Positions 25,330 to 35,819 of a stretch of 64,000 nucleotides of DNA are shown here, piece after piece. Every line of letters starts with the position of its first letter. Position 1 is the first letter of the stretch. The stretch spans positions 75,923 to 139,922 of the forward strand of contig JAGNLA010000004.1 in assembly GCA_017999835.1 (NCBI GenBank), written 5' to 3'. The stretch comes from Caldisericia bacterium (GTDB lineage Bacteria; Caldisericota; Caldisericia; JAAYUI01). The translations under genes were made by a program, and so were the position numbers. The notes beneath the pieces are model-generated. The model had not been told where the DNA came from and searched no databases. It was given only the letters and a program-made list of their open reading frames with translations.

Positions 25330-27674
25330 TTTCCACCCCAATGTGTCATGCTAAATATTTCATTTGACTGTTCAATATTTCGTCCGTTCCATAAAGGTTT
25401 GCCGAAGTCGTTTTGACCTTCCGACAGGCAGGATGAGTCAAGAAATCCATTGGATTTTACAACAACAAAACAGTCTTCATTTTGAAAGTTGTTTGGTAAA
25501 ATCAAACTTTTTCCAGACACCAAATCCAAATTTACCCCTTCATCCAGCCTTGCTACAAAATCCTCACCAGTGTCTTTTGCTACCCAAGCCCTTCCTTGCA
25601 GCTTGGCTGTTCCGGTATTGGAAAGTTCAAAACCCTTTTGTGTTTTTACTATTTTGTACAGAGCCGGTGTACCAAGCTGTACCGTGACAAGGCAGCGTTG
25701 ACCATTCACATAACAAAGTTTCCCGGCAATCATTTTAATCTTGCCAAAATAATCGTTGTAAAGACTTTGTATTTTCCGTCCATTTGAATCGTACAGCCAA
25801 TTATCATCGGCAAACAAGCCGCCAGCTGCCGATGTCGCTTTGCCATCAATCTTTGCCTCAGTGTACAAGTTTCCATTGACAACACCAATTGCGCCTTCGT
25901 ACGTGTAATGCACGGTCTCGCCTTCAACATCCAAAACCTTCAGGTCTCCACCCCTGACCATCTGACCGGTGAGGATGTGGGTGATAAATTGATGCTCCCC
26001 GCCTGGATTTTCTATCAGGAAACCGTCTTTTAGCCAAAAGTATGTTTTGGGTTTTACTTCCAAAACCCTGGTCACCTTGAGCTTAGAAATGTCGACAATG
26101 ACAGCACGGGTGTCGCTTGTTCGCAAAGCCAGCCTGTCTTTGTCAACAGAAAAACTGAAGTTATCAGAGTCATTTGGTTGTGAGAAAACTTTCGTCCAAG
26201 TTGATTTGTCATATTTGTACAAAACAAAAGCCTTGTCTTCTTTCATCAAGGCAAAAACGTCGCTTTGGAATAAGAAAAGCTGAATCAGGTTCTCTCTTGT
26301 TTTCTCAATGACTGGAACAGTACGCTTGCTGCCATTCCATGAATATATTTCGAGCTTGCCGTCGTTCCAAAACACAGGGCGGTTGCTCAGCCAGTCAAAC
26401 AAATAATAGAAAATGACCCCGCTGTCACCTGGCAATACATTCCATAGCTTTTCTTCCGGGTCAATTGGAATCTTGATGGATTTTAGAGGATTTGTCAGGC
26501 TAAAAACCCTTAAGGTTGCATTGTCAAACTTCTCTATATAGTAATCGTTGCCAATGCTGCGTTGACCCATTGGCTTGTCCATCCGCCAGGCAAGCTTTCG
26601 CTCAAGGGTATCAAAACAAACTATGCTGTTGCCGTGTGTTGAGACAATATACCTGTCGTTGTCGACATAATTCCGATAACTAGAATAAGATAAAAATTCA
26701 GGTTCGAAAAAAACTGATTCACCGGTTTTTGGATCAACTATCTCAAATCCTGGTTCTTTAAAGGTTTGAAAATATGCCAGTCCACCTGCCATACCCCTAA
26801 TGGTGTCAGCAGAACCATACCCATCCTTTTTGATTGGCAGTTCTTTGTAAAATACAAGGTGCTCACCTGTTTCAAGGTCTACCGCCCAAAATCTGTAGAC
26901 ATTATGCTCTTTGTCATTATACCATTCGTACAAAACGCCATTTACCATTTTCAACCCTACATTTTGTTCAGAAAAATCAGCCATAACTTCAAATGTCTTG
27001 AGGTTCAGAATCTTGTTGTTGCAAAATAGATAGTTCCCTTCAATATTGCGTATGTGATGAATCGGTTCGTCGAAAACATGCTCCAGTTTTAAATAGGCTT
27101 TGTCAAAGAACAGTGCATTCTCCGGCGTGCTGATCACCAAAAACCTGTCGATTATCATCGCCCTGAAGATGGAACCCATAAATCGTGCAGTTGTAAACTT
27201 TAGAATGACAGAACCTGTAACCGAATCGATTATTTTGACAGTATTGACTGATCTATTATGGTTTTCATCCACTTTCAGAAACCATCCGTCAGACATGTAG
27301 ACCGGCTGAATGTTTTCCCTGCCAAGATATTGCCTGCCTCCAATGCTACTGAGAGCGTAGTTTTTGTTGTTTGTCTGAATCCAGTTGTAGCTACCCCAAC
27401 CTTTCCCAACCTTGAACAACCATTTCTCGACTGAGAGCCAGTCAATATCGTTTTCACCAATTTCTTTGCCGGTTGCCACATCAAGGAATTTGGTTTCAAA
27501 GGAGTTGCCAAGCATGACGTATTTGTCGGTCACTTCCAACCTGTCATAACCGTAACTTTTTACACTTCCAAATGAAAAAGGCATTTGAACAGCTGTTTGC
27601 CCGTTGGCGCTAAAACCAACATTTGACCACAGCAAAACAACGACAATCCCTAACCCAAGCAACCGTACTCTCAT
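25326..27674 (-). CDS. Large secreted beta-propeller paralogue 4
   Basis: 782 aa. SD GGAGG six bases before the ATG. Signal peptide MRVRLLGLGIVVVLLWSNVG. Propeller repeats 'FLDVATGKEIGENDIDW', 'RFWAVDLETGEHLVFYK', 'FEIVDPKTGESVFF' and 'IVCFDTLERKLAWRMD'. C-terminal module: 'CFVVVKSNGFLDSSCLSEG', 'GKPLWNGRNI' and 'IFSMTHWGGK', the variant with 'TxWG' near the very end. Coupled to paralogue 3 by a 4-nt overlap. Confidence 0.75.
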   Translation of the reverse strand: MRVRLLGLGIVVVLLWSNVGFSANGQTAVQMPFSFGSVKSYGYDRLEVTDKYVMLGNSFETKFLDVATGKEIGENDIDWLSVEKWLFKVGKGWGSYNWIQTNNKNYALSSIGGRQYLGRENIQPVYMSDGWFLKVDENHNRSVNTVKIIDSVTGSVILKFTTARFMGSIFRAMIIDRFLVISTPENALFFDKAYLKLEHVFDEPIHHIRNIEGNYLFCNNKILNLKTFEVMADFSEQNVGLKMVNGVLYEWYNDKEHNVYRFWAVDLETGEHLVFYKELPIKKDGYGSADTIRGMAGGLAYFQTFKEPGFEIVDPKTGESVFFEPEFLSYSSYRNYVDNDRYIVSTHGNSIVCFDTLERKLAWRMDKPMGQRSIGNDYYIEKFDNATLRVFSLTNPLKSIKIPIDPEEKLWNVLPGDSGVIFYYLFDWLSNRPVFWNDGKLEIYSWNGSKRTVPVIEKTRENLIQLFLFQSDVFALMKEDKAFVLYKYDKSTWTKVFSQPNDSDNFSFSVDKDRLALRTSDTRAVIVDISKLKVTRVLEVKPKTYFWLKDGFLIENPGGEHQFITHILTGQMVRGGDLKVLDVEGETVHYTYEGAIGVVNGNLYTEAKIDGKATSAAGGLFADDNWLYDSNGRKIQSLYNDYFGKIKMIAGKLCYVNGQRCLVTVQLGTPALYKIVKTQKGFELSNTGTAKLQGRAWVAKDTGEDFVARLDEGVNLDLVSGKSLILPNNFQNEDCFVVVKSNGFLDSSCLSEGQNDFGKPLWNGRNIEQSNEIFSMTHWGGK

Positions 27675-27747
27675 GACAAGCCTCCACCGAACTTCTATAC
27701 AGGAAGTACCGAATGTCAGCAGAGTGGGTTCAGCTCAAAATTTGATA

Positions 27748-30153
27748 TTATTCCTGTGGTTTGTTCCACAGCGTCAGCGTCCAGGCTGTCCCGTCGTAAT
27801 CAAGTTGTGAGCCTTCGTATGACATGTATGATCTTTGTTTTGGCGACACATCCATTTTGTCCATGTCCAAAAGTCCATTGGCGTTTATGGCCAAGAGTTG
27901 CTGACTTGTTCCATCAAGCTTTGCCAGCTCAATGCTTTTGCCTGGTTCAACAGAAAAGGTGTGTTTTTGACCAAGCTTTACCACGGGGAAATCTTCAGTT
28001 GCGCTGCCAAGGCAAAAATATCCTGTTAGCTTTTCCTTGGCAGTATTATTGATGACTATCGAACCGTCAATGTTTTTCAGGGAATAGGTTTGGCATGGCT
28101 GCAACTGCGCCCTAACTATGCCGTGTGACAAATAATTTATGAATACCTTTTGATCCTTTGTCCAAATGCTTGAGTCATGGTTTAGAGTCAACTGTTGGCA
28201 AAATTTACCGTCTGGAGTGTATAAAATCCCTCTGTAGAGGATCAGCCCATTGGCAATAGAAATTGTTTTATCGTCGTTGCCTTTGAATGGAATTTTGGTC
28301 TCAAGCTCTTCGGTTTTCCCGTCAAGACCAATCTTTGTAATCTTGTTATTTTGTATGGTCCAGAATTCACCATCATCAAAGCCGATGTAATTGCGGTGCA
28401 GCGACAAATCCAAGGTCTTTCCCAAAGCAAGGTCGATAACCAGAAAACCTCCTCGCTGATAATAATCAACTGCGAAGTTGCCAACAAAAACTATATTACC
28501 TAATCTAGGATGCCCGTCGATAATTTTGGTTTCGCCTGACTTGGCATCAAACACAAAGAGCTTGGTCTGGCTATGTCCAACAATGAATCTGTCGTTGGAA
28601 ACAAAACCAAAATATCCATTTTCCAAATCCTGCACCATTTTCCAGGTTTTGCCTTCAAGCTTGTATAACTTTGATTGCTCCTTGGTATACGAGATCAGAT
28701 ATGAGGCACCTCCGGCGTCAAGACAGCAGTGGTATTGGATTTCTCCATTTGACTCCATAAAAACCGGCAATTCTTTTTCGGAGCCGTCAAAACCATATCT
28801 GAGCATCTGAATTGTGTTGCCAACTTTTTGCGAGATAATGATGCATTTTGGCATGGAAAACAGCTGCACGTTTGGTCTGTTTAGTTTTTCAACTGGTAGT
28901 ATCAAATTCTTTTGAGGGTTGTTCATATCAAAGTACTTGACCATGTCAGAAGATAATGGTGAAAAATATAGATTATCTTCTTCGGCAGGTAAACAGTGAA
29001 TTGAAACCTTCTTTTCCCAGACCATAGTATTAATTTCTGTATCATAACAATACATTGAGCCACCATCGGTGAAAACTATCTGCTTGCCATTATCACAGGC
29101 ATTGTAACCTCTCGATAATGGATTGAACTTTCTTTCGCACTGCAAAAGTCCTGACGAAAGCTGAACCAGCTCAAACTTGCCAGAAGCTCCGTTGAACATA
29201 TAAGCAATTCCATTGACAACGCCATACAAACGGCCATCTGGCATAATGTATCCATCGTTTTGCCTATGACCCAGGGATAGATTGTAAGTTTTTATCTTCC
29301 TGGTGGACAAATCATAGGAGTTGATAGTGTATTTTCCTACACCTTTTTCATCAATCTCCCATGTATAGCAAACATTGTCAGACAGGGACAAAACGGTTCT
29401 TGCTCCTCTGGCTTTGTATTTGACCTCAAGGGTTTTAAAGTCCAAAACAACATTCCAAAGCTGGACAAGGTTTCCAGAAATCCTTGGATAACTGGATCTG
29501 CCTTCGGCATCAAACATCAGTTCAAGTTTTCCGGTTTCAATGTCAACGATGTTGACTTTTGAGTTTATTCCTATAACCAGATGATTGTCAAAAACAGATA
29601 AACCTGGATAGACATTATAAACGTCTGTATTGAGAATGTCTGTATTGAAAGTGTATAGCTCCTTGCCGGAACCAGCTTTGAAAACAGTGACACTGGAGTA
29701 TTCGTTCATTAAGTTGCCATTGTACCTTGCGCATATTCCGCGTCTGTAATCAAGAACTTGAATGTGACTGTTTTTACTGTCAGTGCCAATGGCATAAGAG
29801 TCCAAGCCGTCAGAATTGACCATGTAATATCTGTCTGCTGTTTCGAAATATGCATCTTTTGCTATCAGCCAATTTGGCGAAAGCGGATCATTGTCGATTG
29901 ACATGTAATCCACTCTTTCTTCTGGGACAACGTCACCGCTTTCAAGATCAATGTACATGTTACCGCCAAAATCGCCCCTAAATACTGCATACTTGCTGTT
30001 AATATTGATACGATTCTTAATGTGGTTTGAAGAATCTGCTTTTATCAAAAAAGGCATGGCTGGTTTTGTGTCTGACGCCACTTGAATAGTTTTGTCCGGA
30101 TATGACAGAGTAATCGCTAAAACAATTGCCAGTCCAATAATCATTTGCTTCAC
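27748..30153 (-). CDS. Large secreted beta-propeller paralogue 5
   Basis: 801 aa. The frame is open from GTG 30165, but that codon lies just before a GGAGG SD. The GTG at 30153, five bases after GGAGG, is the better start and gives the signal sequence VKQMIIGLAIVLAITLSY. Propeller repeats include 'VNIVDIETGKLELMFDAEG', 'NSYDLSTRKIKTYNL' and 'LFVFDAKSGETKIIDG'. The C-terminal module is the most diverged: 'LLAINANGLLDMDKMD', 'SYMSYEGSQL' and 'WTLTLWNKPQE'. Confidence 0.75.
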   Translation of the reverse strand: MKQMIIGLAIVLAITLSYPDKTIQVASDTKPAMPFLIKADSSNHIKNRININSKYAVFRGDFGGNMYIDLESGDVVPEERVDYMSIDNDPLSPNWLIAKDAYFETADRYYMVNSDGLDSYAIGTDSKNSHIQVLDYRRGICARYNGNLMNEYSSVTVFKAGSGKELYTFNTDILNTDVYNVYPGLSVFDNHLVIGINSKVNIVDIETGKLELMFDAEGRSSYPRISGNLVQLWNVVLDFKTLEVKYKARGARTVLSLSDNVCYTWEIDEKGVGKYTINSYDLSTRKIKTYNLSLGHRQNDGYIMPDGRLYGVVNGIAYMFNGASGKFELVQLSSGLLQCERKFNPLSRGYNACDNGKQIVFTDGGSMYCYDTEINTMVWEKKVSIHCLPAEEDNLYFSPLSSDMVKYFDMNNPQKNLILPVEKLNRPNVQLFSMPKCIIISQKVGNTIQMLRYGFDGSEKELPVFMESNGEIQYHCCLDAGGASYLISYTKEQSKLYKLEGKTWKMVQDLENGYFGFVSNDRFIVGHSQTKLFVFDAKSGETKIIDGHPRLGNIVFVGNFAVDYYQRGGFLVIDLALGKTLDLSLHRNYIGFDDGEFWTIQNNKITKIGLDGKTEELETKIPFKGNDDKTISIANGLILYRGILYTPDGKFCQQLTLNHDSSIWTKDQKVFINYLSHGIVRAQLQPCQTYSLKNIDGSIVINNTAKEKLTGYFCLGSATEDFPVVKLGQKHTFSVEPGKSIELAKLDGTSQQLLAINANGLLDMDKMDVSPKQRSYMSYEGSQLDYDGTAWTLTLWNKPQE

Positions 30154-30225
30154 GGCAACCTCCACAAATATTGGTTCTCAGTCATAAATACAGCAATGGC
30201 AAACAACCGGTTCAGCAAGCCGGAC

Positions 30226-32514
30226 TCAGTTGGTCTCGAAGATATTGATGACCTCACCGTTTTGCAGGCTAATTGATCCCAGCCAGGCAGGTTTTTTGTT
30301 TGTGTCGGAATTGCTTGAATCCAGAAAGCCATTTGTCGAAAAAAATACTGTCGATTGAGATTCGCCGACATCTAGCATAAAAGATTCTTCTGGAGCAATG
30401 TCCAAAACAATTGGTTCCTTCAGCTTTGCGCAAACCAGACTCACAGAGGGTTCAACCCAGCATTCGCCTTTAAGTGTTGTTTTGCCAATGTTTTTTATAA
30501 CGATTCTGCCTGAATCATTTGAAATTGAAAACTTTGCAGATTCAACAACTTCATAAATATTGATTTGGTTGCCCCTATCCTGGCGAATGCACGTTTTGCC
30601 ATTCACCGTTACAATCGTTGTACCAAACATTGATTCCGGCAGTTCCTGACAGAATCTCCCATCGCGGTCGAACAGAAGATTATCGGCTAGCAGCAAACCG
30701 TTTGAAGCTGAGTATTTCCCATACTTGTCTATTGCTTTTGCGTCAAGGATTTTCTCTGTCAGCTTCCCTTTTATGAATGTTTTGAAGGTCTGGCCATTAA
30801 CCATGTAGAGTGTATCCTTGTCCGAACCAGCAATTTGACCGGCGTTCTCATCCAAAACCTTGCATGTTGATGGTTCAATAACCATGGAATCGCCGCCAAA
30901 GAAAACAACAAGCAAACCCCCGGCAAAGCAGAATTGGGAGTGTTCTTTTGCTTCAATCGATTTTGCAATGTTTGTCCCAAGGTTTAGCACCTTGATGTGG
31001 GTTTTGTCACTGTAGAAAGCCAGAAACCTGTCGGACTGGCAAAAATATGAATGCCCTTGATAAACATTTGACTGGTAAACCTTTGACCACCCATTGTTGA
31101 TGTGTTTGAATAATGTTGCTGTCTGTCCATTTTCCACCCAGGCATAAACAATGCACTTGAAAACAAAAGGCTTTATCAGATTCTCATTGCCATCCGGCAA
31201 TTCATCCAATTGTGAAACTTTCCCGTCCCAGTCAAAACGCCTCAGAATTCTCTGATAACCCTGTCCGGCAACATCGAGCGACAGCACGCAGCTGTCGCTT
31301 GGAAAAATGAAAGGCATGAGGTGACCTTTGTCAATACTGATATTTACAGACTTTTTCGGGTTAGACAGCCCAAAAACTCTGACAGCAGATTCATCCATGA
31401 CCGGTTCCCAGAAAAAACCATTGCCCAAATCCTGGGTGCTTGTCACAAATTCCTTTTCCCAAAGCATCTCTTTGCTCATGCTGTCAAAGCAGGACATCTG
31501 GGCAGAATCAAAAAACAGGATGTGTCTGTCATTCTCATAAAATCCCCATCTTTGAGAATGAATTTGGCTTATTTGGTGGCTGAAATACACTTCTGCTGTC
31601 ATTGGATCAATTATCTGGGCACTTCTTTCTCTGTCATTCCAGCACAGGAAAAGACCGTTGCAGATGCCTCGGGTGTAGCTTCCCTGTGGCATGTCAAGAT
31701 TATCATTTTCTTCTTTCCCTGTTTTAAGATCAATGGATTTCCAATCCAACTCGTTCTCAGGTAGAAAATAAACCCTCCCAGAATCAAGCATAATCGATTC
31801 ATTGTCAAACTTTCGAACACTTTCCATCTTGTCAATATCTATCAGGAATTTGCCCACAAGGAGAAAGTTTTCCCATCTTTGACATCTGAAAAACCCAACA
31901 TCCTGAATCGAAAGCTTTAGCTGACCAGTCAATAGACCGTAGAAATGACAGGCATTGCCAACATTTACCAGCAACAGATCGTCAATTGCTTCCGCTCTAG
32001 GCAGGTTTTCGTTGGTTGGAACAGCAATCTCATTCTCCCAGAGCATGTTTTTGTTGTTTGCATTCCAAACTGAAAACAACGCTTTGTCATCATTATTTTT
32101 AAGAAACCTGCAAAACAGGCCATCGTTTAGCCTTAGAGCTTGCGAACTGTCTGTTGAAATGAACTCGTCGCCATTCCAGTTTTGGGTGAAAGTGAAACTT
32201 TTCACTGACAGGTCGCCATCCGGCAGTCGTAGATACGTTTGGCTAGGAGTGTCGTCTTCAAAATCCTCAGCCTGGGTTGGTTCGCCTGTCTGCACGTCAA
32301 GAAACGACAAACCATCGGAATCTTTTGTGACCACATATTTGTCAGTGAGTCGGTAGATGCTTGGTGTGACAAGCAGGGGTTTGCCAACGGATAATGGAGG
32401 ATTAACAATGTTTCCCTCGGATCCATAGGCAGCACTGGACAAAATGACGAAACCAATGAGCCATGCAAAGAGAGCTCTCTTCAATATAGGCTTTCCTAAG
32501 GAGCCTTGTTTCAT
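30226..32514 (-). CDS. Large secreted beta-propeller paralogue 6
   Basis: 762 aa, first gene of the array. The N-terminus has a basic stretch and then a hydrophobic core (ALFAWLIGFVILSSAAYG), a signal peptide with an extended n-region. Repeats: 'LSFLDVQTGEPTQAEDFED', 'WKSIDLKTGKEENDN', 'AQIIDPMTAEVYFSH', 'MSCFDSMSKEMLWEKE'. C-terminal module: 'TVFFSTNGFLDSSNSD', 'KPAWLGSISL', ending in 'VINIFETN' without the WG. No clear SD, and no strong promoter found upstream; a weak TTGTCT/TATGGG pair is possible. Confidence 0.72.
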   Translation of the reverse strand: MKQGSLGKPILKRALFAWLIGFVILSSAAYGSEGNIVNPPLSVGKPLLVTPSIYRLTDKYVVTKDSDGLSFLDVQTGEPTQAEDFEDDTPSQTYLRLPDGDLSVKSFTFTQNWNGDEFISTDSSQALRLNDGLFCRFLKNNDDKALFSVWNANNKNMLWENEIAVPTNENLPRAEAIDDLLLVNVGNACHFYGLLTGQLKLSIQDVGFFRCQRWENFLLVGKFLIDIDKMESVRKFDNESIMLDSGRVYFLPENELDWKSIDLKTGKEENDNLDMPQGSYTRGICNGLFLCWNDRERSAQIIDPMTAEVYFSHQISQIHSQRWGFYENDRHILFFDSAQMSCFDSMSKEMLWEKEFVTSTQDLGNGFFWEPVMDESAVRVFGLSNPKKSVNISIDKGHLMPFIFPSDSCVLSLDVAGQGYQRILRRFDWDGKVSQLDELPDGNENLIKPFVFKCIVYAWVENGQTATLFKHINNGWSKVYQSNVYQGHSYFCQSDRFLAFYSDKTHIKVLNLGTNIAKSIEAKEHSQFCFAGGLLVVFFGGDSMVIEPSTCKVLDENAGQIAGSDKDTLYMVNGQTFKTFIKGKLTEKILDAKAIDKYGKYSASNGLLLADNLLFDRDGRFCQELPESMFGTTIVTVNGKTCIRQDRGNQINIYEVVESAKFSISNDSGRIVIKNIGKTTLKGECWVEPSVSLVCAKLKEPIVLDIAPEESFMLDVGESQSTVFFSTNGFLDSSNSDTNKKPAWLGSISLQNGEVINIFETN

Positions 32515-32598
32515 AGTGCCAAACCATCCCCATACTCAAGCATTGTTTGCTAGACAATACCGGTTGGCAGAATAAAAAGTTCACGAAAGCTCGGATGC

Positions 32599-33291
32599 TC
32601 AGGAGTTCTGTAGTTTTGCCAGCCTTTCCCTCATGTCAGCAATCTTTGGGTTGTCCATCTCGGTCAGTTTCTCAAACTCAGCCATTGTTTGCGGCGAGAC
32701 TGTCATGTTCTTGCCAAACTCCGTTCCCAGCTTTTCCATCATTTGATAGTATTCTTTGAACTCTGTGCAGTTTATGTCGGCAGACAAACCGGCTGAGTTG
32801 GTGACAAAAAAGTCGGCTGCGTAAGCCTTGCCAAAGATGTGCTGGAACGAAAGTTTCATGCCGCCAAAATAACTCTTCTGCGGATAACCGCAGGCACCGA
32901 TTAGTACAAACTTTATTTTATCAATCCAGTCCTGGGTTGCTTTGCCGTACATCTTGAGCACCGTTTGGTAAAACATCGGCATGTGCCTGTCCAGATAATC
33001 CTTTGTTTTGCCTGGCACCATGAAAAAGTAGAGCGGAACAGACATAACCACAAGATTTGCGTTTGAGAGGAGGTCGAGTATGCCTGCCATGTCATCGTTT
33101 TGAACGCATTTTCCAGGAGTAGCCGACCAGCAGCTCTTGCAACCGATGCAATGGTTGATTTCCTTTTCGTAAATTACAATTTCAGATGTTTGCCAACCGC
33201 CTGCTTCCAGTCCTTTTCCAAAACTTGAACCAAGCCTGTAAGAAGCGGAATCTTTCTTGTTCGGGCTGCCGTATACCATCACTGCGTTCAT
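32599..33291 (-). CDS. Flavodoxin-fold NAD(P)H-dependent oxidoreductase
   Basis: 230 aa from ATG 33291, six bases after GGAGG; the in-frame ATG at 33303 is part of the SD context. N-terminus 'MNAVMVYGSPNKKDSASYRL' is the phosphate-binding loop of NADPH-dependent FMN reductase/flavodoxin-like proteins. 'CIGCKSCWSATPGKCVQNDD' (CX2CX7-8C) is the cysteine pattern of the iron-sulfur-flavoprotein-like branch, though many such proteins lack a bound cluster. 'VMSVPLYFFMVPGKTKDYLDR' is the typical flavin-side segment. Likely a cytosolic FMN reductase or quinone reductase; the electron partner is unknown. Confidence 0.88.
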   Translation of the reverse strand: MNAVMVYGSPNKKDSASYRLGSSFGKGLEAGGWQTSEIVIYEKEINHCIGCKSCWSATPGKCVQNDDMAGILDLLSNANLVVMSVPLYFFMVPGKTKDYLDRHMPMFYQTVLKMYGKATQDWIDKIKFVLIGACGYPQKSYFGGMKLSFQHIFGKAYAADFFVTNSAGLSADINCTEFKEYYQMMEKLGTEFGKNMTVSPQTMAEFEKLTEMDNPKIADMRERLAKLQNS

Positions 33292-33339
33292 TTTGTCCTC
33301 CATAAAACATTTCCAAATATTATCTTAGTTTCTCAACCA

Positions 33340-34101
33340 TTAGTTTAAGTCAAGCTCCTGGCCATACAGCTTCTCATACTCTGTTGCCAGATATTGTTTT
33401 ATCACGCCGTCAAAATCTGGGTATGCCATTGCCGGGCCATCTGGTTGGGTCGCATAGGCTTCAAAATACTCATAGACCTCTTTAAATGCCGAGTCGATGC
33501 CATAAATCATCTCAAGGTCGCCACCGGATTGCCTGAGGTTGTTTTTTATCCGCTCAACACTGTCTTTATAGTCTTTGCCAATCTGAGTCAGGTTCTTTTT
33601 TGCCAAATCCCTGTCAGCCTGGTCGATTGACTCGGTTGGCACACCTTTTCTAAACGGCAGTTCCTGACGCCATTTGTTCTCAGTCAGCTTCAAAGCCTGC
33701 ACACAGGCCATGTCGTTTACAAGACAGCCCATATCATAGGTAAGTCCTGCCCCTTCAACCTCAGAGAGAAACTGGTCGTCCTTGTCCGGTGCAATTGGCA
33801 GGTTTCTGCCATGAGCCAGGCAAACGGCCAGCTTGACGTCTAGGGCAAGGTCTTTGCCCAGCATCTTGACCATCCCCCTTGGCACTGGCAGGTTGCACAC
33901 GGCAACATCGCCCTCCGGGAGCTTGCCAATGCGAAAATCCGAACCGACAATCTCAACTTGTGCCTGTGCCTGGGTGAATGCAGAGACTGAGGCCAGTTTG
34001 AACTGCATGATGGATTCATCGGTAATGTATTTGTTGTTCGAAGTGCCACAGCCAGCCAGCGCAATGACTGTCAGGATGACCATAAATGTTATTTTTCTCA
34101 C
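33340..34101 (-). CDS. Lipoprotein of unknown function
   Basis: 253 aa from GTG 34101, giving signal MRKITFMVILTVIALAGC with lipobox LAGC; a TTG at 34137 would add 12 residues that do not fit a signal peptide. The mature protein is mostly helical and charged and has no recognisable motif. It is divergent from pyrG and 48 nt upstream of the oxidoreductase on the same strand. Confidence 0.65.
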   Translation of the reverse strand: MRKITFMVILTVIALAGCGTSNNKYITDESIMQFKLASVSAFTQAQAQVEIVGSDFRIGKLPEGDVAVCNLPVPRGMVKMLGKDLALDVKLAVCLAHGRNLPIAPDKDDQFLSEVEGAGLTYDMGCLVNDMACVQALKLTENKWRQELPFRKGVPTESIDQADRDLAKKNLTQIGKDYKDSVERIKNNLRQSGGDLEMIYGIDSAFKEVYEYFEAYATQPDGPAMAYPDFDGVIKQYLATEYEKLYGQELDLN

Positions 34102-34140
34102 ATTTGATATTTTGTACCAATTTCTTTTGGCAATCAACCG

Positions 34141-35819
<1,679 letters not shown>

